From Hyphomicrobiaceae bacterium (GTDB lineage: Bacteria; Pseudomonadota; Alphaproteobacteria; Rhizobiales; Hyphomicrobiaceae): a stretch of DNA of 64,000 bases. The stretch spans positions 178,776 through 242,775 of the forward strand of contig JALHMC010000002.1 in NCBI GenBank assembly GCA_022844225.1, written 5' to 3'. Positions 19,744 through 29,919 of the stretch are shown in pieces. Position 1 is the first letter of the stretch. Every line of letters begins with the position of its first letter. The notes beneath the pieces were generated by a model. It did not search any database and was not told the DNA's origin. It saw nothing but the letters and a program-made list of their open reading frames with translations. Position numbers and translations under genes: made by a program.

Positions 19744-21030
19744 CTACTTCGACTGACCGTAGACGAGATCCGGCAACCAGAGCGAGATCTCCGGCACATA
19801 CGTGATGAGGGCCAACAGCATCAGCATGAGAATGAGATACGGCACGATGCCGCGAATGGCGACACCGATCGGTTGCTTGGCGACGGACGAGAGGACGAAA
19901 AGGTTCAGCCCGATCGGCGGCGAGATCAGCGCGATCTCCATGTTGATGGTCAATACGATCGCGAAATGCACGAGGCTGATATCGAGTGCCTTCAGGATCG
20001 GCAAGATCAGCGGAACGACAATAAGGATGATGGCGAAGACCTCGAGAAACATGCCGAGGATCAGCATCAGTACGTTGATGAAGAGCAGGAATTGCCACGC
20101 GGCAAGGTTCAGGCTCTTGACATAGGTAACCAGCATCTCGGCGACGCCGGCACTGGTGATCCAGTGGCCGAAGGCGAGTGCACCGACGATGATGAAGACG
20201 ATGGAGGCGGTGAGTTTGATCGACTCGGCGAGCGTCTCCACCACCTCGGAGGCCTTGACCCCGCGATAAATAAACAAGGCCTCGATGATCGCGACGAGTG
20301 CTGCCATGCCGGCTGCTTCGGTGACGGTCACGATACCGCTGTAGATGCCGCCAAGGATGATCACAGGGATAAACAGGGCCGGGATCGCCCTTATATTGGT
20401 CGATACGAACTGGTCGCGTGACAGCGCCGGCTCGACAGGGTAGTCGCGCCAACGCGCGTAAATCATGATCCAGATAATGAACAGGGCGGCCTGCATGAGG
20501 CCGGGGATGACACCGGCAAGAAAGAGGCGGGGCACGCTTTCCTCGGCGATGACCGCGTAGACGATCATGGCAAGGCTGGGCGGAATGAGAATGCCAAGCG
20601 TACCGGCCGCACCGACAGTGCCGAGAGCGAAGTGGGGCTCGTACTTCCTCGCGACCATCGCCGGGATCAGAACGGAACCGATGGCGACCGCAGTGGCGAC
20701 GGACGATCCGCAGATCGCGGCGAAAATCGTGCAGGCGACAACGGAGACGAGCGCTAGGCCGCCTCGGGCGCGGCCGACCCAGGCTTGTGCGCAATCGATA
20801 AGGGCACCGGCAACGCCGCCCTTCTGCATGAACGTGGCGGCGATCACGAACAGTGGGATCGCAAGCAGCGTCTCCGAGTTCAAGTGATCGACGAGAAGCT
20901 GCGGCAGCGAGATGAGGGGCGTGCCCTCATGCCAGAACAGCAGCAGCGCCAAGAAACCCAGCGACAGGTAGATCGGCAAGCCGATCAGAAGAAAAAGGAA
21001 CAGAAGGCCGATGGCCACAAAAGGGGTCAT
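19744..21030 (-). CDS. TRAP transporter large permease (DctM-like)
   Basis: The 428-residue integral membrane protein has about 12 hydrophobic segments and the DctM pattern: CGSSVATAVAIGSVLIPAM near residue 110, GAAGTLGILIPPSLAMIVYAV near 140 and LISPPIGLNLFVLS near 370. It is the Na+-coupled transport subunit of a tripartite periplasmic transporter. It begins 22 bases after the DctQ gene and ends the operon. Confidence 0.93.
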   Translation of the reverse strand: MTPFVAIGLLFLFLLIGLPIYLSLGFLALLLFWHEGTPLISLPQLLVDHLNSETLLAIPLFVIAATFMQKGGVAGALIDCAQAWVGRARGGLALVSVVACTIFAAICGSSVATAVAIGSVLIPAMVARKYEPHFALGTVGAAGTLGILIPPSLAMIVYAVIAEESVPRLFLAGVIPGLMQAALFIIWIMIYARWRDYPVEPALSRDQFVSTNIRAIPALFIPVIILGGIYSGIVTVTEAAGMAALVAIIEALFIYRGVKASEVVETLAESIKLTASIVFIIVGALAFGHWITSAGVAEMLVTYVKSLNLAAWQFLLFINVLMLILGMFLEVFAIILIVVPLILPILKALDISLVHFAIVLTINMEIALISPPIGLNLFVLSSVAKQPIGVAIRGIVPYLILMLMLLALITYVPEISLWLPDLVYGQSK

Positions 21031-21052
21031 GCTGGGTTCCGGAGCTTTCGGC

Positions 21053-21565
21053 CTACTTGTCGCGCGCGACGTGATCTTCCGTGACCAGCATCGTGTCAGG
21101 ATCGAAACGGAAGATGAAGAGATAGAGGCGGTACAGGAAAGGCGGGATCATCAGCGTCGCGCCGAACGGCATCGACATGTAATACCAGTAGAGTGGAAAA
21201 CGGGCTGAACTCTCGCTCTTCTCGCCTAGTCCGTAGGAGCTAATGACCATTTGCCAACCGTACCAGCTCAACGTCACGACGAAGGCCAAACCGACCAGAA
21301 GAGCAACGATCTCGAGGAAGCGCTGAGCGCCGGGTGGCAGCATATGCAGCAGGATATCCGCTCGGACATGCCGCGCTTCGCGGACGAGAGGTGCGCCAGC
21401 GATGAAGATCGACCAGACACTGAAGTAGATGGTGAACTCCATACCCCAGTCGGTGAGATATCGCGGAAAGAAGTACCGCAGGAACACCTCGACGGTGACG
21501 AGCGTCAAGCCCAGCACCGCAAGTAGTGCCATCAACCAATTCTCGATCCTGGCGAGCATTGACAA
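21053..21565 (-). CDS. TRAP transporter small permease (DctQ-like)
   Basis: The 170-residue protein has four membrane helices and the DctQ signature around TVEVFLRYFFPRYLTDWGMEF and the HVRADILLHMLPP segment. It binds the large permease in the inner membrane. The gene lies between the DctP-type binding protein and the DctM gene. Confidence 0.9.
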   Translation of the reverse strand: MSMLARIENWLMALLAVLGLTLVTVEVFLRYFFPRYLTDWGMEFTIYFSVWSIFIAGAPLVREARHVRADILLHMLPPGAQRFLEIVALLVGLAFVVTLSWYGWQMVISSYGLGEKSESSARFPLYWYYMSMPFGATLMIPPFLYRLYLFIFRFDPDTMLVTEDHVARDK

Positions 21566-21670
21566 TGCCTATCTCGGCTTGCGGGTGACGCTTGTTCGAC
21601 GCCGACGACAGTCGGCCGGCGGCGCGCGTGCCTTGCTGGCGGTGTGTTTTTGAGTGCTTTTCAGTGGCGA

Positions 21671-21698
21671 AGGGCGCCCCCCGAACGGGGAACGCCCT
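21671..21698 (-). other. Stem-loop between dctP-like and dctQ-like genes
   Basis: AGGGCG pairs with CGCCCT and an inner CCCC with GGGG, with a small asymmetric bulge. It lies 25 bases beyond the binding-protein stop codon. Such hairpins often protect the upstream message so the binding protein is made in excess over the permease; a partial terminator is equally possible. Confidence 0.5.
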
Positions 21699-21722
21699 GT
21701 CAAACGACACAGCAGAACCGCC

Positions 21723-22745
21723 TCAGCTCTTCGCCAAGGCCTCTGCGATCAATTTGACGAACTCAGTGTCGATCTTGAGTTCCTTGATCAGCTCGTCCTG
21801 TTTGGCCATGAGCTTCTTCTTGGCCTCGGCTGCATCCTCGGCCGTCGGCTGGACGACGGTGATGCCCTGCTTCTTGGCTTCTTCCTGCGCCTCAGCCTGA
21901 CGCGCCCGAGCGCGCTTGCGCAGGTCATCGATCTTGGCTTCCCAGGACGACGTGATCAAGTCCTGGATCTCCTTCGGGTACTTTTCCCACGACTTGGCGC
22001 TGACCGCCGGCAGATACTGACTGAAGGACTGGTTAGTGATGTAAGAATACTTGAGGCCGCTATCCCAGAGCTTGGCACTGCGGATCGACTCGAACGTCGT
22101 GGACAAACCGTCAATCGTGCCGCGCTGGAGGGCCTGAGGCACGTCCGGCCATGCGATCTTGACCGGGTTGGCACCAAGATCGGCATAACGAGCGATGTTT
22201 GCCGCGCCGCCGGGAATCCGGAGCTTCATATTGGCCATATCGGTGTGCACCTTGATCGGCTTGCCGACCGTGTGCGTGTGCTGGAAGCCGAGGTCGAGCC
22301 AGCGGCCGATCACTTTGACGCCGAGCTTCTTCTCGAACTTCTCAGCGAGGATCTTGCCCGGCTTTCCGTCAAAGATCTTGTAGGCGTCTTCCTGAGAGAC
22401 ACCGTAAAGAATCGGAAGATCGACTGCGTCGAAGTCCTCGACGAACTTACCGAGCTGCCATGTTCCCGGCAGCCCCATGTCGAGAGCGCCTTGGTTCAGC
22501 GCCTTCGGGACGTCTGTGTCCTTGAACTTGGCCGCGCCATGAAAGATCTTCACCTCGAGCTTGCCACCCGACTTCTTGCTCAGTTCCTCCGCCCACTCGG
22601 CGATGCCGATATTGCGGATGTGGTTGGGGCCGGTTTCGAGCGAGATCTCGAGCTTATGTTGGGCTTGCGCCCAAGCCGTCTGTCCAAGCGCCAGCAGGGC
22701 GGCCACGGAAACGGCTGCCATCCGCGTGATGCGGTAAAATTGCAT
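21723..22745 (-). CDS. TRAP transporter substrate-binding protein (DctP-like)
   Basis: The 340-residue periplasmic protein has a signal peptide (MAAVSVAALLALGQTAWAQA) and the DctP fold. Visible family segments are RWLDLGFQHTHTVGKPIKV, KLRIPGGAANIARYADLGANPVKIAWPDVPQALQRGTIDGLSTTFESI near residue 165-210, including the Arg that usually binds the ligand carboxylate. The ATG at 22745 follows GGGAGA. The C-terminal 90 residues are rich in Lys, Glu and Ala. Ligand unknown, probably a carboxylate. Confidence 0.92.
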   Translation of the reverse strand: MQFYRITRMAAVSVAALLALGQTAWAQAQHKLEISLETGPNHIRNIGIAEWAEELSKKSGGKLEVKIFHGAAKFKDTDVPKALNQGALDMGLPGTWQLGKFVEDFDAVDLPILYGVSQEDAYKIFDGKPGKILAEKFEKKLGVKVIGRWLDLGFQHTHTVGKPIKVHTDMANMKLRIPGGAANIARYADLGANPVKIAWPDVPQALQRGTIDGLSTTFESIRSAKLWDSGLKYSYITNQSFSQYLPAVSAKSWEKYPKEIQDLITSSWEAKIDDLRKRARARQAEAQEEAKKQGITVVQPTAEDAAEAKKKLMAKQDELIKELKIDTEFVKLIAEALAKS

Positions 22746-22909
22746 GGTGATCTCCCTGGATGCGAGCACGCTTGGTGCGCGTCTTGCGGTGATTGTCGGC
22801 TTTTGCGCATCGGCCCGCCGCGGGTGCGCAGCGAGCCGACTTCCGTTGACCAACTGGCCGCGAACATTCCAGAACCGCCGCCCCTCGTCAAGGCAAAGGG
22901 GCCATCGGA

Positions 22910-24790
22910 CTAGGGTGCGGCCGGCTCCGTGGACGCCGCGGGCTGTGGCTCCAGTTTGGGCTCCGGTCGCGCAATGAATTTCTGGCTGAGCAAGGTCGCC
23001 GCCACGAGACTCGCTCCGATCAAATCGGTCACCAAGCCTGGCGTGATCAGGACCATGGCTGCCACCAGCAACATGATCGTTTCCCACCACGTGTTATGTC
23101 GAAGCAGATAACCGTGCAATCCGGAGGCGAGACAGATCACGCCGACGGTTGCCGAGCCGGCCGCAAGCGCCACCTCGTGCCAAGGCCCGATCAGCATCAA
23201 CGCAGGCCCGAACACACACATGAAGGGAACGATGTAGCCTGTCGCGCCGAGTTTCACCGCGGCCCAGCCAGTATCCCAGAGATTGCCGCCAGAAATGCCC
23301 TTCGCGGCGAAGACAGCGAGGGCGACTGGCGGTGTGATGGTCGAGAGGCACGAGTAATAGAAGACGAAGAGGTGGGCGGCCTCCGGCGTCACGCCAAGCT
23401 TGATTACTGCGGGCACCAGCAACGCGACCTGGATGATGTAGGCCGGCGTGGTAGGGAGGCCCATCCCGAGGATGATCCCGGCAAGGGCGGTCAGGATCAG
23501 CGCAAGAACCAGATTGTTCTGGGACAGATTGACAACGAAGCTCGTGAACTCGATCGCGACACCCGACAGCAGGATTACCCCGATCACGATGCCGGCGACG
23601 GCGCAGGCGGTAGAAATCGTGAGCGTGTCCTTGGCCGCCAGGATGAGTGCGTCGATCACGATTTTCGGCCGAACATATTGCCTCGTCGTGCTGCGGAGGG
23701 CCGCGACCGGAAAGACGGATGCGATGCCCCACATTGCCGCATAAGGCGCCGAGTAGCCGGCGAGGAGAACGCCCGTGATCACCAATAGCGGAAGGAACTG
23801 ATGGCCCCGTTCACGCAGCACGGCCCCCATCTGCGGCAGGTCAGGCCGCGGAAGGCCTTTCATACCTGTGCGCTTCGCTTCGAAATGCACAGCAGCGTAG
23901 ACGGCAAGGTAGTAGAGGACAGCCGGCAGTATAGCCATGCTGGCTACGGTGAGGTAGCTGACACCCAGGTATTCTGCCATCACGAAGGCAGCGGCCCCCA
24001 TGATCGGCGGCATGATCTGACCACCCGTCGACGCTACCGCCTCGACAGCTCCAGCGAAGGCAGGTCGGTAGCCGATCCGCTTCATAAGGGGGATGGTGAA
24101 GACACCGGTCGTCATCACGTTCGAGACGGCGCTGCCGGAGATTGTGCCGAACATTCCGGACGTGATGACGGCCACCTTGGCGGGGCCGCCCGGCTTTCCG
24201 CCGGCCAGCGCCATCCCAAAGTCCATGAACAGCTTGCCCGTTCCGGTCTTCTCGACGAAGGCGCCAAAGATGATGAAGAGGACGATGTAGGTCGCGCAAA
24301 CGCTGATCGGGATGCCGAGGATGCCGTCCAAGGTCATATAGACTTGGTCGAGCATGATCTGTGGCTTGAGGCTCGTAAAGAGCAGCGCGTAGAGGATGAA
24401 GACGAGAGCTGTGATCGAAAGCGCTGCCCCCAGCACACGACGTGCGGCCCCGAGCACAATGACGACGAGCATTAGCCCCAAGATCCAGTCTTGGAGCTTG
24501 AGGTCATCGACAGTTGCGAACCGGCTGATGAAGTATTCGTACTCGACGAACATGTAGCCGATCGAGACGATCGAACCCGCCACAAGCAGCCAATCGAAGA
24601 TGCCCGGCGTCCCATCTTTCTCGGCGTTGAACCCCGTATATACGAGGAACGTCAAGACGAGAGCGAACATCAGGTGGATGCCGCGAAAATAAATCGGCTC
24701 AGGCACACCGAAGAGCGCAGCGTGAAGGTGATACAGCGTGAACGCGAGGCCGATTGCCGCGACAAGTAGCTTTATGAACCGAGTATACAT
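22910..24790 (-). CDS. TRAP transporter fused permease (4TM/12TM)
   Basis: The 626-residue protein joins a DctQ-like N-terminal part to a DctM-like C-terminal part, as in TAXI-type TRAP systems. Family motifs are GMFGTISGSAVSNVMTTG near residue 215, GGQIMPPIMGAAAFVMAEY near 255 and ILGMGLPTTPAYI near 440. The gene is downstream of the TAXI binding protein on the same strand with a stem-loop in between, so the two form one transporter. Confidence 0.92.
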   Translation of the reverse strand: MYTRFIKLLVAAIGLAFTLYHLHAALFGVPEPIYFRGIHLMFALVLTFLVYTGFNAEKDGTPGIFDWLLVAGSIVSIGYMFVEYEYFISRFATVDDLKLQDWILGLMLVVIVLGAARRVLGAALSITALVFILYALLFTSLKPQIMLDQVYMTLDGILGIPISVCATYIVLFIIFGAFVEKTGTGKLFMDFGMALAGGKPGGPAKVAVITSGMFGTISGSAVSNVMTTGVFTIPLMKRIGYRPAFAGAVEAVASTGGQIMPPIMGAAAFVMAEYLGVSYLTVASMAILPAVLYYLAVYAAVHFEAKRTGMKGLPRPDLPQMGAVLRERGHQFLPLLVITGVLLAGYSAPYAAMWGIASVFPVAALRSTTRQYVRPKIVIDALILAAKDTLTISTACAVAGIVIGVILLSGVAIEFTSFVVNLSQNNLVLALILTALAGIILGMGLPTTPAYIIQVALLVPAVIKLGVTPEAAHLFVFYYSCLSTITPPVALAVFAAKGISGGNLWDTGWAAVKLGATGYIVPFMCVFGPALMLIGPWHEVALAAGSATVGVICLASGLHGYLLRHNTWWETIMLLVAAMVLITPGLVTDLIGASLVAATLLSQKFIARPEPKLEPQPAASTEPAAP

Positions 24791-24879
24791 GGCTTGGTCG
24801 TCGCCTCCCGACGGCGTTGGCGCTTTTGAACGCCATCAGCTTGCGCAGTTCAGTTCACTCACTTCGCCTGTTTTTCGCG

Positions 24880-24903
24880 GCCGCCGCGGTACACCGCGGC
24901 GGC
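24880..24903 (-). other. Stem-loop between TAXI binding-protein gene and fused permease gene
   Basis: A perfect 10-bp GC stem GCCGCCGCGG / CCGCGGCGGC closes a TACA loop, 54 bases past the binding-protein stop. In the direction of transcription it is followed by A residues, not T, so it is unlikely to be an intrinsic terminator. A message-stabilising role favouring the binding protein is plausible. Confidence 0.55.
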
Positions 24904-24956
24904 TCGCGCAATAAGGATCGTCGCTCCCACCCGCCAATTAGCGGCGGGGCGCAGGA

Positions 24957-25916
24957 TCAGTGGACGCCCTGCTCCTTGAAGTACTTGGCAGCGCCTGGAT
25001 GCCATTTGGCATCGACCTTGGCGCCGAGGTCCTTCACGGTCTGTCCCTTGAACGAGGAGTTCACGTTGACGAGGTCCGGGAGCGCATCGGTCATGGCTTT
25101 GGCCATTTTGTAGACGATGTCGTCGGGCAGCTTACAACTCACGATCACATGTGCCGCGAAGGCCACAGTGACGTTGTCCTTCTCGAGACCAGGGTAGACG
25201 GACTTAGCAATCGTGTGACGCTGAAATCCGGCGTTCTGCGCCTTGAGTTTGTTGTAAATGTCGTCGGGGATGTCCAGCATGGCGATCTTGCGGCTGTTGG
25301 CCATATCCTTGATCGAGCCATTGCCCTCGGTGGTCACGATGAACGAGGCGGCGATCTGCCCGTCCTTGAACATGTTGGCCTGATCCGACAGACTCGCGAA
25401 TGCCATCTTGGAGGCGCCTGCGAAACCCACGCCCGCCGCATCCATCACCCAACCGGCGACGTCATTCGTGGTGTTGCCGCGGGGCAGCGTGCCGACCGCC
25501 TTGCCTTTGAGGTCAGCAATCGAATTGATGCCGAGGTCGGACCTGATCACGAACTGCGCGACATTCGGGTAGAGCGAGGCCAAGTGGCAGACGTTGGTGT
25601 ACGGCTTGTCGATGCCGGTTCCCTTGCCGGCGAGAGCATCGACCGTCGAGGTCATGTTGCCCATGCCGATCTCGGCCTTGCCTTCCTCGATTGCCTTCAT
25701 GTTGACCAAACCGGCACCCGGACGGTTCTCGATCGAGAGACCGGGAATGGCCTTCTCCCAGAGAACCTTGAGAGCACCACCGATCGGGATCCAAGAACCG
25801 CCCGTGGGACCGGTGAAGTACGTCAGTTTGGTGGGTGTCTGAGCGGCAGCCGGTACGACTCCGAGACCCAACGCGAGCAACACGGCGCCGGCAGCGCCAG
25901 CGTGGCGAACTCTCAT
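24957..25916 (-). CDS. TAXI-family TRAP transporter solute-binding protein
   Basis: The 319-residue periplasmic protein has a signal peptide ending near VVPAAAQTP and the TAXI features: KLTYFTGPTGGSWIPIGG near residue 33, ENRPGAGLVNMKAIEEGKAEIGMGN near 60-85 and the RGNTTNDVAGWVMDAAG segment near 150. TAXI proteins deliver carboxylates such as glutamate or 2-oxoglutarate to fused permeases, but this ligand is unknown. It is the first gene of the run TAXI protein - fused permease - DctP - DctQ - DctM, an unusual tandem of both TRAP types. Confidence 0.92.
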   Translation of the reverse strand: MRVRHAGAAGAVLLALGLGVVPAAAQTPTKLTYFTGPTGGSWIPIGGALKVLWEKAIPGLSIENRPGAGLVNMKAIEEGKAEIGMGNMTSTVDALAGKGTGIDKPYTNVCHLASLYPNVAQFVIRSDLGINSIADLKGKAVGTLPRGNTTNDVAGWVMDAAGVGFAGASKMAFASLSDQANMFKDGQIAASFIVTTEGNGSIKDMANSRKIAMLDIPDDIYNKLKAQNAGFQRHTIAKSVYPGLEKDNVTVAFAAHVIVSCKLPDDIVYKMAKAMTDALPDLVNVNSSFKGQTVKDLGAKVDAKWHPGAAKYFKEQGVH

Positions 25917-26084
25917 AGGTGATCCTCCCTAGGATTCTGTCGTGAGTTTTTGGCCGACGCGCGTGACGCCGTCCGCAACACCTTTATCCCAAGGTGCCGC
26001 GCGTGAAGTCAACGGCAAGTGAGGCGTCTGCGTGAAGAATGCAGCGGGTTGCATAGCACAAGTTCAGGCTATGCTCAGTGTGGA

Positions 26085-26495
26085 TCAGGCCCAACCTAGT
26101 TGCTTCATGGCCCAGCCTGCGTGCCAGATCTTGGTCATGTGGCGAATCTTGTCGCCTTCGAATTCCATGACGTAGACGTAGTCCGTCTCGATCCGTTTGC
26201 CGGTTGGCGGCACTGGGCCGCCCGCCCCGGTGTGCGTTCCCATGAAGACGCCATAGGCACATACGTTGCCACGCTCGGCGTCGGTCGCGAACGACCGAAC
26301 GACATACCTGCCGTCCGGAATGGTCGTCAGGATCGCTTTCATCCAATCGCAATAGGCATCGAGGGATTTGACCTCGGCTAGAGGCTCGGCCTGGGATGCG
26401 AAGGTCGCTCCCGGCAAACAGTACGCCTTGCAACCGGCCCAGCCCTTACCCGTCTCGCATGCCTCGAAGAATTTTCTCGCGGTATCCGTGATCAT
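26085..26495 (-). CDS. SnoaL/NTF2-like protein
   Basis: The 136-residue protein shows the cone-shaped NTF2/SnoaL-like pattern: an N-terminal helix (ARKFFEACETGKGW), then YCDWMKAIL and the beta-strand pair around DYVYVMEFEGDKIRHMTKIWHAGWAMKQLGW. The family covers polyketide cyclases, isomerases and ligand-binding proteins. The ATG at 26495 has GGAGG at the right distance; longer frames lack support. It is divergent from the peroxiredoxin gene. No specific reaction can be assigned. Confidence 0.75.
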   Translation of the reverse strand: MITDTARKFFEACETGKGWAGCKAYCLPGATFASQAEPLAEVKSLDAYCDWMKAILTTIPDGRYVVRSFATDAERGNVCAYGVFMGTHTGAGGPVPPTGKRIETDYVYVMEFEGDKIRHMTKIWHAGWAMKQLGWA

Positions 26496-26771
26496 AGCGT
26501 GGCCTCCAATATGCCCAACCCGGCAACAGGGAACTGCAGCGTGGTCCACGGTCCCAGCCACCGGCATTTGAGCCTATTTCACAATCCGAGCGTTGTCCTC
26601 CCATACGCTGATGGTTGCGTCGTGATCGCAGCGATCAACGTCGCGCTTGGCCCAGCGGCAGGTTCCAGCTAAGTTGCATTGATCTCGGACAAACGCGGGC
26701 ATCCTCGGCGATGCGGCGTGCGCCGGGGCCTCACACCTGCAACAACCGCAACACACCAGGAGCCCTCCCCC

Positions 26772-27269
26772 ATGGCGATCAAGGTTGGTGACAAGCTGCC
26801 CGAAGCGACCTTCATGACGATGGGCGCCGACGGTCCAAAACCGATGACGACGGCCGAAGTCTTCGGCGGCAAGAAGGTAGCGCTGTTCGCGGTGCCGGGC
26901 GCCTTTACGCCTACGTGCCACAAGACCCACATGCCGGGCTTCGTCGCGCGCATGGACGAGCTCAAGGCGAAGGGCTTCGACGCCGTCGCCTGCACGGCCG
27001 TCAACGACGTGTTCGTCATGAGCGAGTGGGCCAAGGCCACCAATGCCGATGGCAAGGTTCTGATGTTGGCCGATGGCGCCGCCGATTTCGCAAAGAAGAT
27101 CGGCATGGACATGGATCTCTCGTCACGGGGCCTCGGCGTTCGCTCGAAGCGCTACGCGATGGCGATCAGCGATGGCGTCGTGAAAGTTCTGAACCTCGAA
27201 GAGGCACCCGGCCAGGTCTCATCTTCAAGCGCAGAGACGCTGTGCTCGATGGTCGACAAGAGCCTTTGA
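26772..27269 (+). CDS. Peroxiredoxin (Prx5 type)
   Basis: The 165-residue thiol peroxidase has the peroxidatic motif PGAFTPTCHKTHMPGF with Cys near residue 49, and the conserved Arg in the RSKRYAMAI region. Prx5-family enzymes reduce hydrogen and organic peroxides with glutaredoxin or thioredoxin. A further Cys near the C-terminus (AETLCSMVD) might resolve the sulfenate. The start at 26772 follows a CCTCCCCC stretch with no strong ribosome site. A clear terminator follows. Confidence 0.9.
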   Translation: MAIKVGDKLPEATFMTMGADGPKPMTTAEVFGGKKVALFAVPGAFTPTCHKTHMPGFVARMDELKAKGFDAVACTAVNDVFVMSEWAKATNADGKVLMLADGAADFAKKIGMDMDLSSRGLGVRSKRYAMAISDGVVKVLNLEEAPGQVSSSSAETLCSMVDKSL

Positions 27270-27298
27270 TCTCGAGCCAATCGGCGGCGACAAGAAAG

Positions 27299-27327
27299 AA
27301 GCCCCACGCGATTGCGTGGGGCTTTTT
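27299..27327 (+). terminator. Rho-independent terminator after the peroxiredoxin gene
   Basis: The stem GCCCCACGC / GCGTGGGGC closes a GATT loop, is preceded by AAAGAA and followed by TTTTT. This is a textbook terminator, 30 bases after the stop codon. Confidence 0.93.
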
Positions 27328-27466
27328 CATAACCACATCGAAGACAGCGCCACATGACGTCTCGAGTTTGTCGACAACTCGAGATTGCTCTATGGATGAG
27401 TAAGGCGAGGCTGGCCGGATAAGATCATTGACGAGACTGCGGGCAGCTTCAACGAGGAGGCTTGGC

Positions 27467-28558
27467 ATGCGTCGTTTCGCACTTGCCATCGGCATCATCG
27501 GCGCAATCGCCTTCGCGGCAGGCGCGGAGACCCGACCGGACGAAGCCCGCGTCTTCGCTGTTCCCGGACCGACGATTGCGGCCGCCCCCAGCACGCCACC
27601 TGCCTCGAAGGAACAGCCGTCGAAAGAGAACGGCGCCACGCGCGAAAGCACCGGTGTGACGTCGGACCCAAAGCCTCAAGAGCCGCCGGTCGCAGCAAAA
27701 ACCATTTTTGGAGCCGCCGCGACACCCGCGTCGCTCGCAGCACGCTCTATCGGTTTCTATTCGCGAGGCTGCCTCGCAGGGGCCGTAGCGATACCGACCG
27801 ACGGCGAGACGTGGCAGGTCATGCGGCTCTCGAGAAACCGGAACTGGGGGCATCCGAAGCTGGTGGCCATGGTCAAGCGCCTCGCAGGTGATGTGGCTGC
27901 GAAGGACGGTTGGCAAGGCCTGCTCGTCGGTGACATCTCGCAACCGCGCGGAGGGCCGATGCTGACGGGCCACAACAGCCATCAGATCGGCCTCGACGCG
28001 GACATCTGGCTGACACCGATGCCCAATCGACGGTTAACGGCGGCCGAGCGTGAGGCCTTGAGCGCCACCTCAATGCTCGGAAAAGACGGCATCCATGCCG
28101 ACCCACAGGTCTTCACGCCCTATCACGCGGCACTGATACGGCGAGCGGCGTCCTACGGCGAAGTCGAGCGGGTCCTGGTGCACCCGGGCATCAAGAAGGC
28201 GATGTGCGAGGAGAAGGGCGTCGATCGTAAGCACTTCCACAAGATCCGGCCGTACTGGGGGCATCACTATCACATGCATATTCGCATCGCGTGCCCGCCG
28301 GACAGTGTCGGCTGCCGTCCGCAGCCGCCAGCTGGGCCTGAAGATGGTTGCGGAAAAGAAGTCGACGATTGGATCGCGCTTCTGCAGCGTCCGCCCAAGG
28401 TAGCTCAGCCCGGCGCCAAACCATCGCCGCCGCCCAAGCCTGTCACGCTTGCCGACCTCCCGCCCGAGTGCCGCCTCGTCGTGGAAGCCGACGGCGACGA
28501 CGGACGAGATCACAAGCCGGGGAAGCCGCAGGACGCGCGCGGCGCGACGTCTCGCTGA
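27467..28558 (+). CDS. mepA: Penicillin-insensitive murein endopeptidase
   Basis: The 363-residue secreted enzyme cleaves D-alanyl-meso-diaminopimelate cross-links in peptidoglycan. A signal peptide (FALAIGIIGAIAFAAGA) is followed by a Pro/Ala-rich linker to about residue 90. The LAS-type metallopeptidase domain has SHQIGLDADIWL near residue 170 and HYHMHIRIACP near 275, supplying the zinc ligands. A C-terminal extension rich in Pro and Lys follows. The ATG at 27467 has GAGGAGG upstream. It converges with msrA. Confidence 0.9.
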   Translation: MRRFALAIGIIGAIAFAAGAETRPDEARVFAVPGPTIAAAPSTPPASKEQPSKENGATRESTGVTSDPKPQEPPVAAKTIFGAAATPASLAARSIGFYSRGCLAGAVAIPTDGETWQVMRLSRNRNWGHPKLVAMVKRLAGDVAAKDGWQGLLVGDISQPRGGPMLTGHNSHQIGLDADIWLTPMPNRRLTAAEREALSATSMLGKDGIHADPQVFTPYHAALIRRAASYGEVERVLVHPGIKKAMCEEKGVDRKHFHKIRPYWGHHYHMHIRIACPPDSVGCRPQPPAGPEDGCGKEVDDWIALLQRPPKVAQPGAKPSPPPKPVTLADLPPECRLVVEADGDDGRDHKPGKPQDARGATSR

Positions 28559-28639
28559 CCGCGGCTAGAACGCCGCGATCTCCCGAACGTCCGCCTCGCA
28601 CCGAGTGGTCAGCGGCTCAATCGGCGCGCCCGATCCGTC

Positions 28640-29299
<660 letters not shown>

Positions 29300-29414
29300 G
29301 TGAGGCCTCGCAACGGTGGAACGGCAGGGTCGATATTCCCGGCAATATAGGCGACTTCGTTCGAGTTTGCCGGAATCTTCGTGGTCACGATCGAGCGAAC
29401 CGCTCAGACGGACA

Positions 29415-29834
29415 TCAATTCACGAAAATGCTCACCTTACGGCGTCGGCGGCCGAGCCAGCCGAGGAGAAGGGACAATACCCCTGCGACGAGCCAAGCCG
29501 GTAACCGGAGCACGGGACGCACAGCACTTTCCCACAGCACCGGATGAGCCTTCCCCACAATGAGCTTACGGAACCCCTCGATGCTGGCTGGATGCATAGC
29601 CGTCCAGTGGTCCCCCAGAGACGTGATCACGAGGCTCGATCCGCCGGCCAAAGTGCGCGAACCATCATAGGCGATAGCGACGACGGCGGCGATCAGAAGC
29701 AGCCTTGCCACGAGGCGGAGCAACATCTTGATGGCCGAGCGCGCCGTCGAGGACACCAGCAGTGTCAGCGCGATAGCGATCGGAAGCACGATCGCGGCGT
29801 GGACCAGGAAAAAGTTGACGACCTTGTCCAGCAT
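29415..29834 (-). CDS. Hypothetical membrane protein
   Basis: The 139-residue product starts [12 protein letters not shown] and has three hydrophobic stretches (about residues 10-30, 38-58 and 115-132) with a basic C-terminal [11 protein letters not shown] do not recognise the family. It lies between msrA and the ubiB-like gene on the same strand. An upstream start at 29894 is possible but has a poor context. Confidence 0.5.
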   Translation of the reverse strand: MLDKVVNFFLVHAAIVLPIAIALTLLVSSTARSAIKMLLRLVARLLLIAAVVAIAYDGSRTLAGGSSLVITSLGDHWTAMHPASIEGFRKLIVGKAHPVLWESAVRPVLRLPAWLVAGVLSLLLGWLGRRRRKVSIFVN

Positions 29835-29919
29835 CGGGCGCGAAAAACTCCAGGCAAGAGCGAATGAGGTACACGTCGGCCGAAGAGGGTGCAAGGCCGC
29901 AGCCTCAATCGAAGCCGCC

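Noticed and set aside
24880..24903. GC-rich stem-loop as an intrinsic terminator
   Set aside because: In the direction of transcription it is followed by A residues rather than T, so I list it only as a stem-loop.
28559..28639. CGCGGC / GCCGCG mini-hairpin between mepA and msrA
   Set aside because: Only six pairs and no T-run; too weak to call a terminator.
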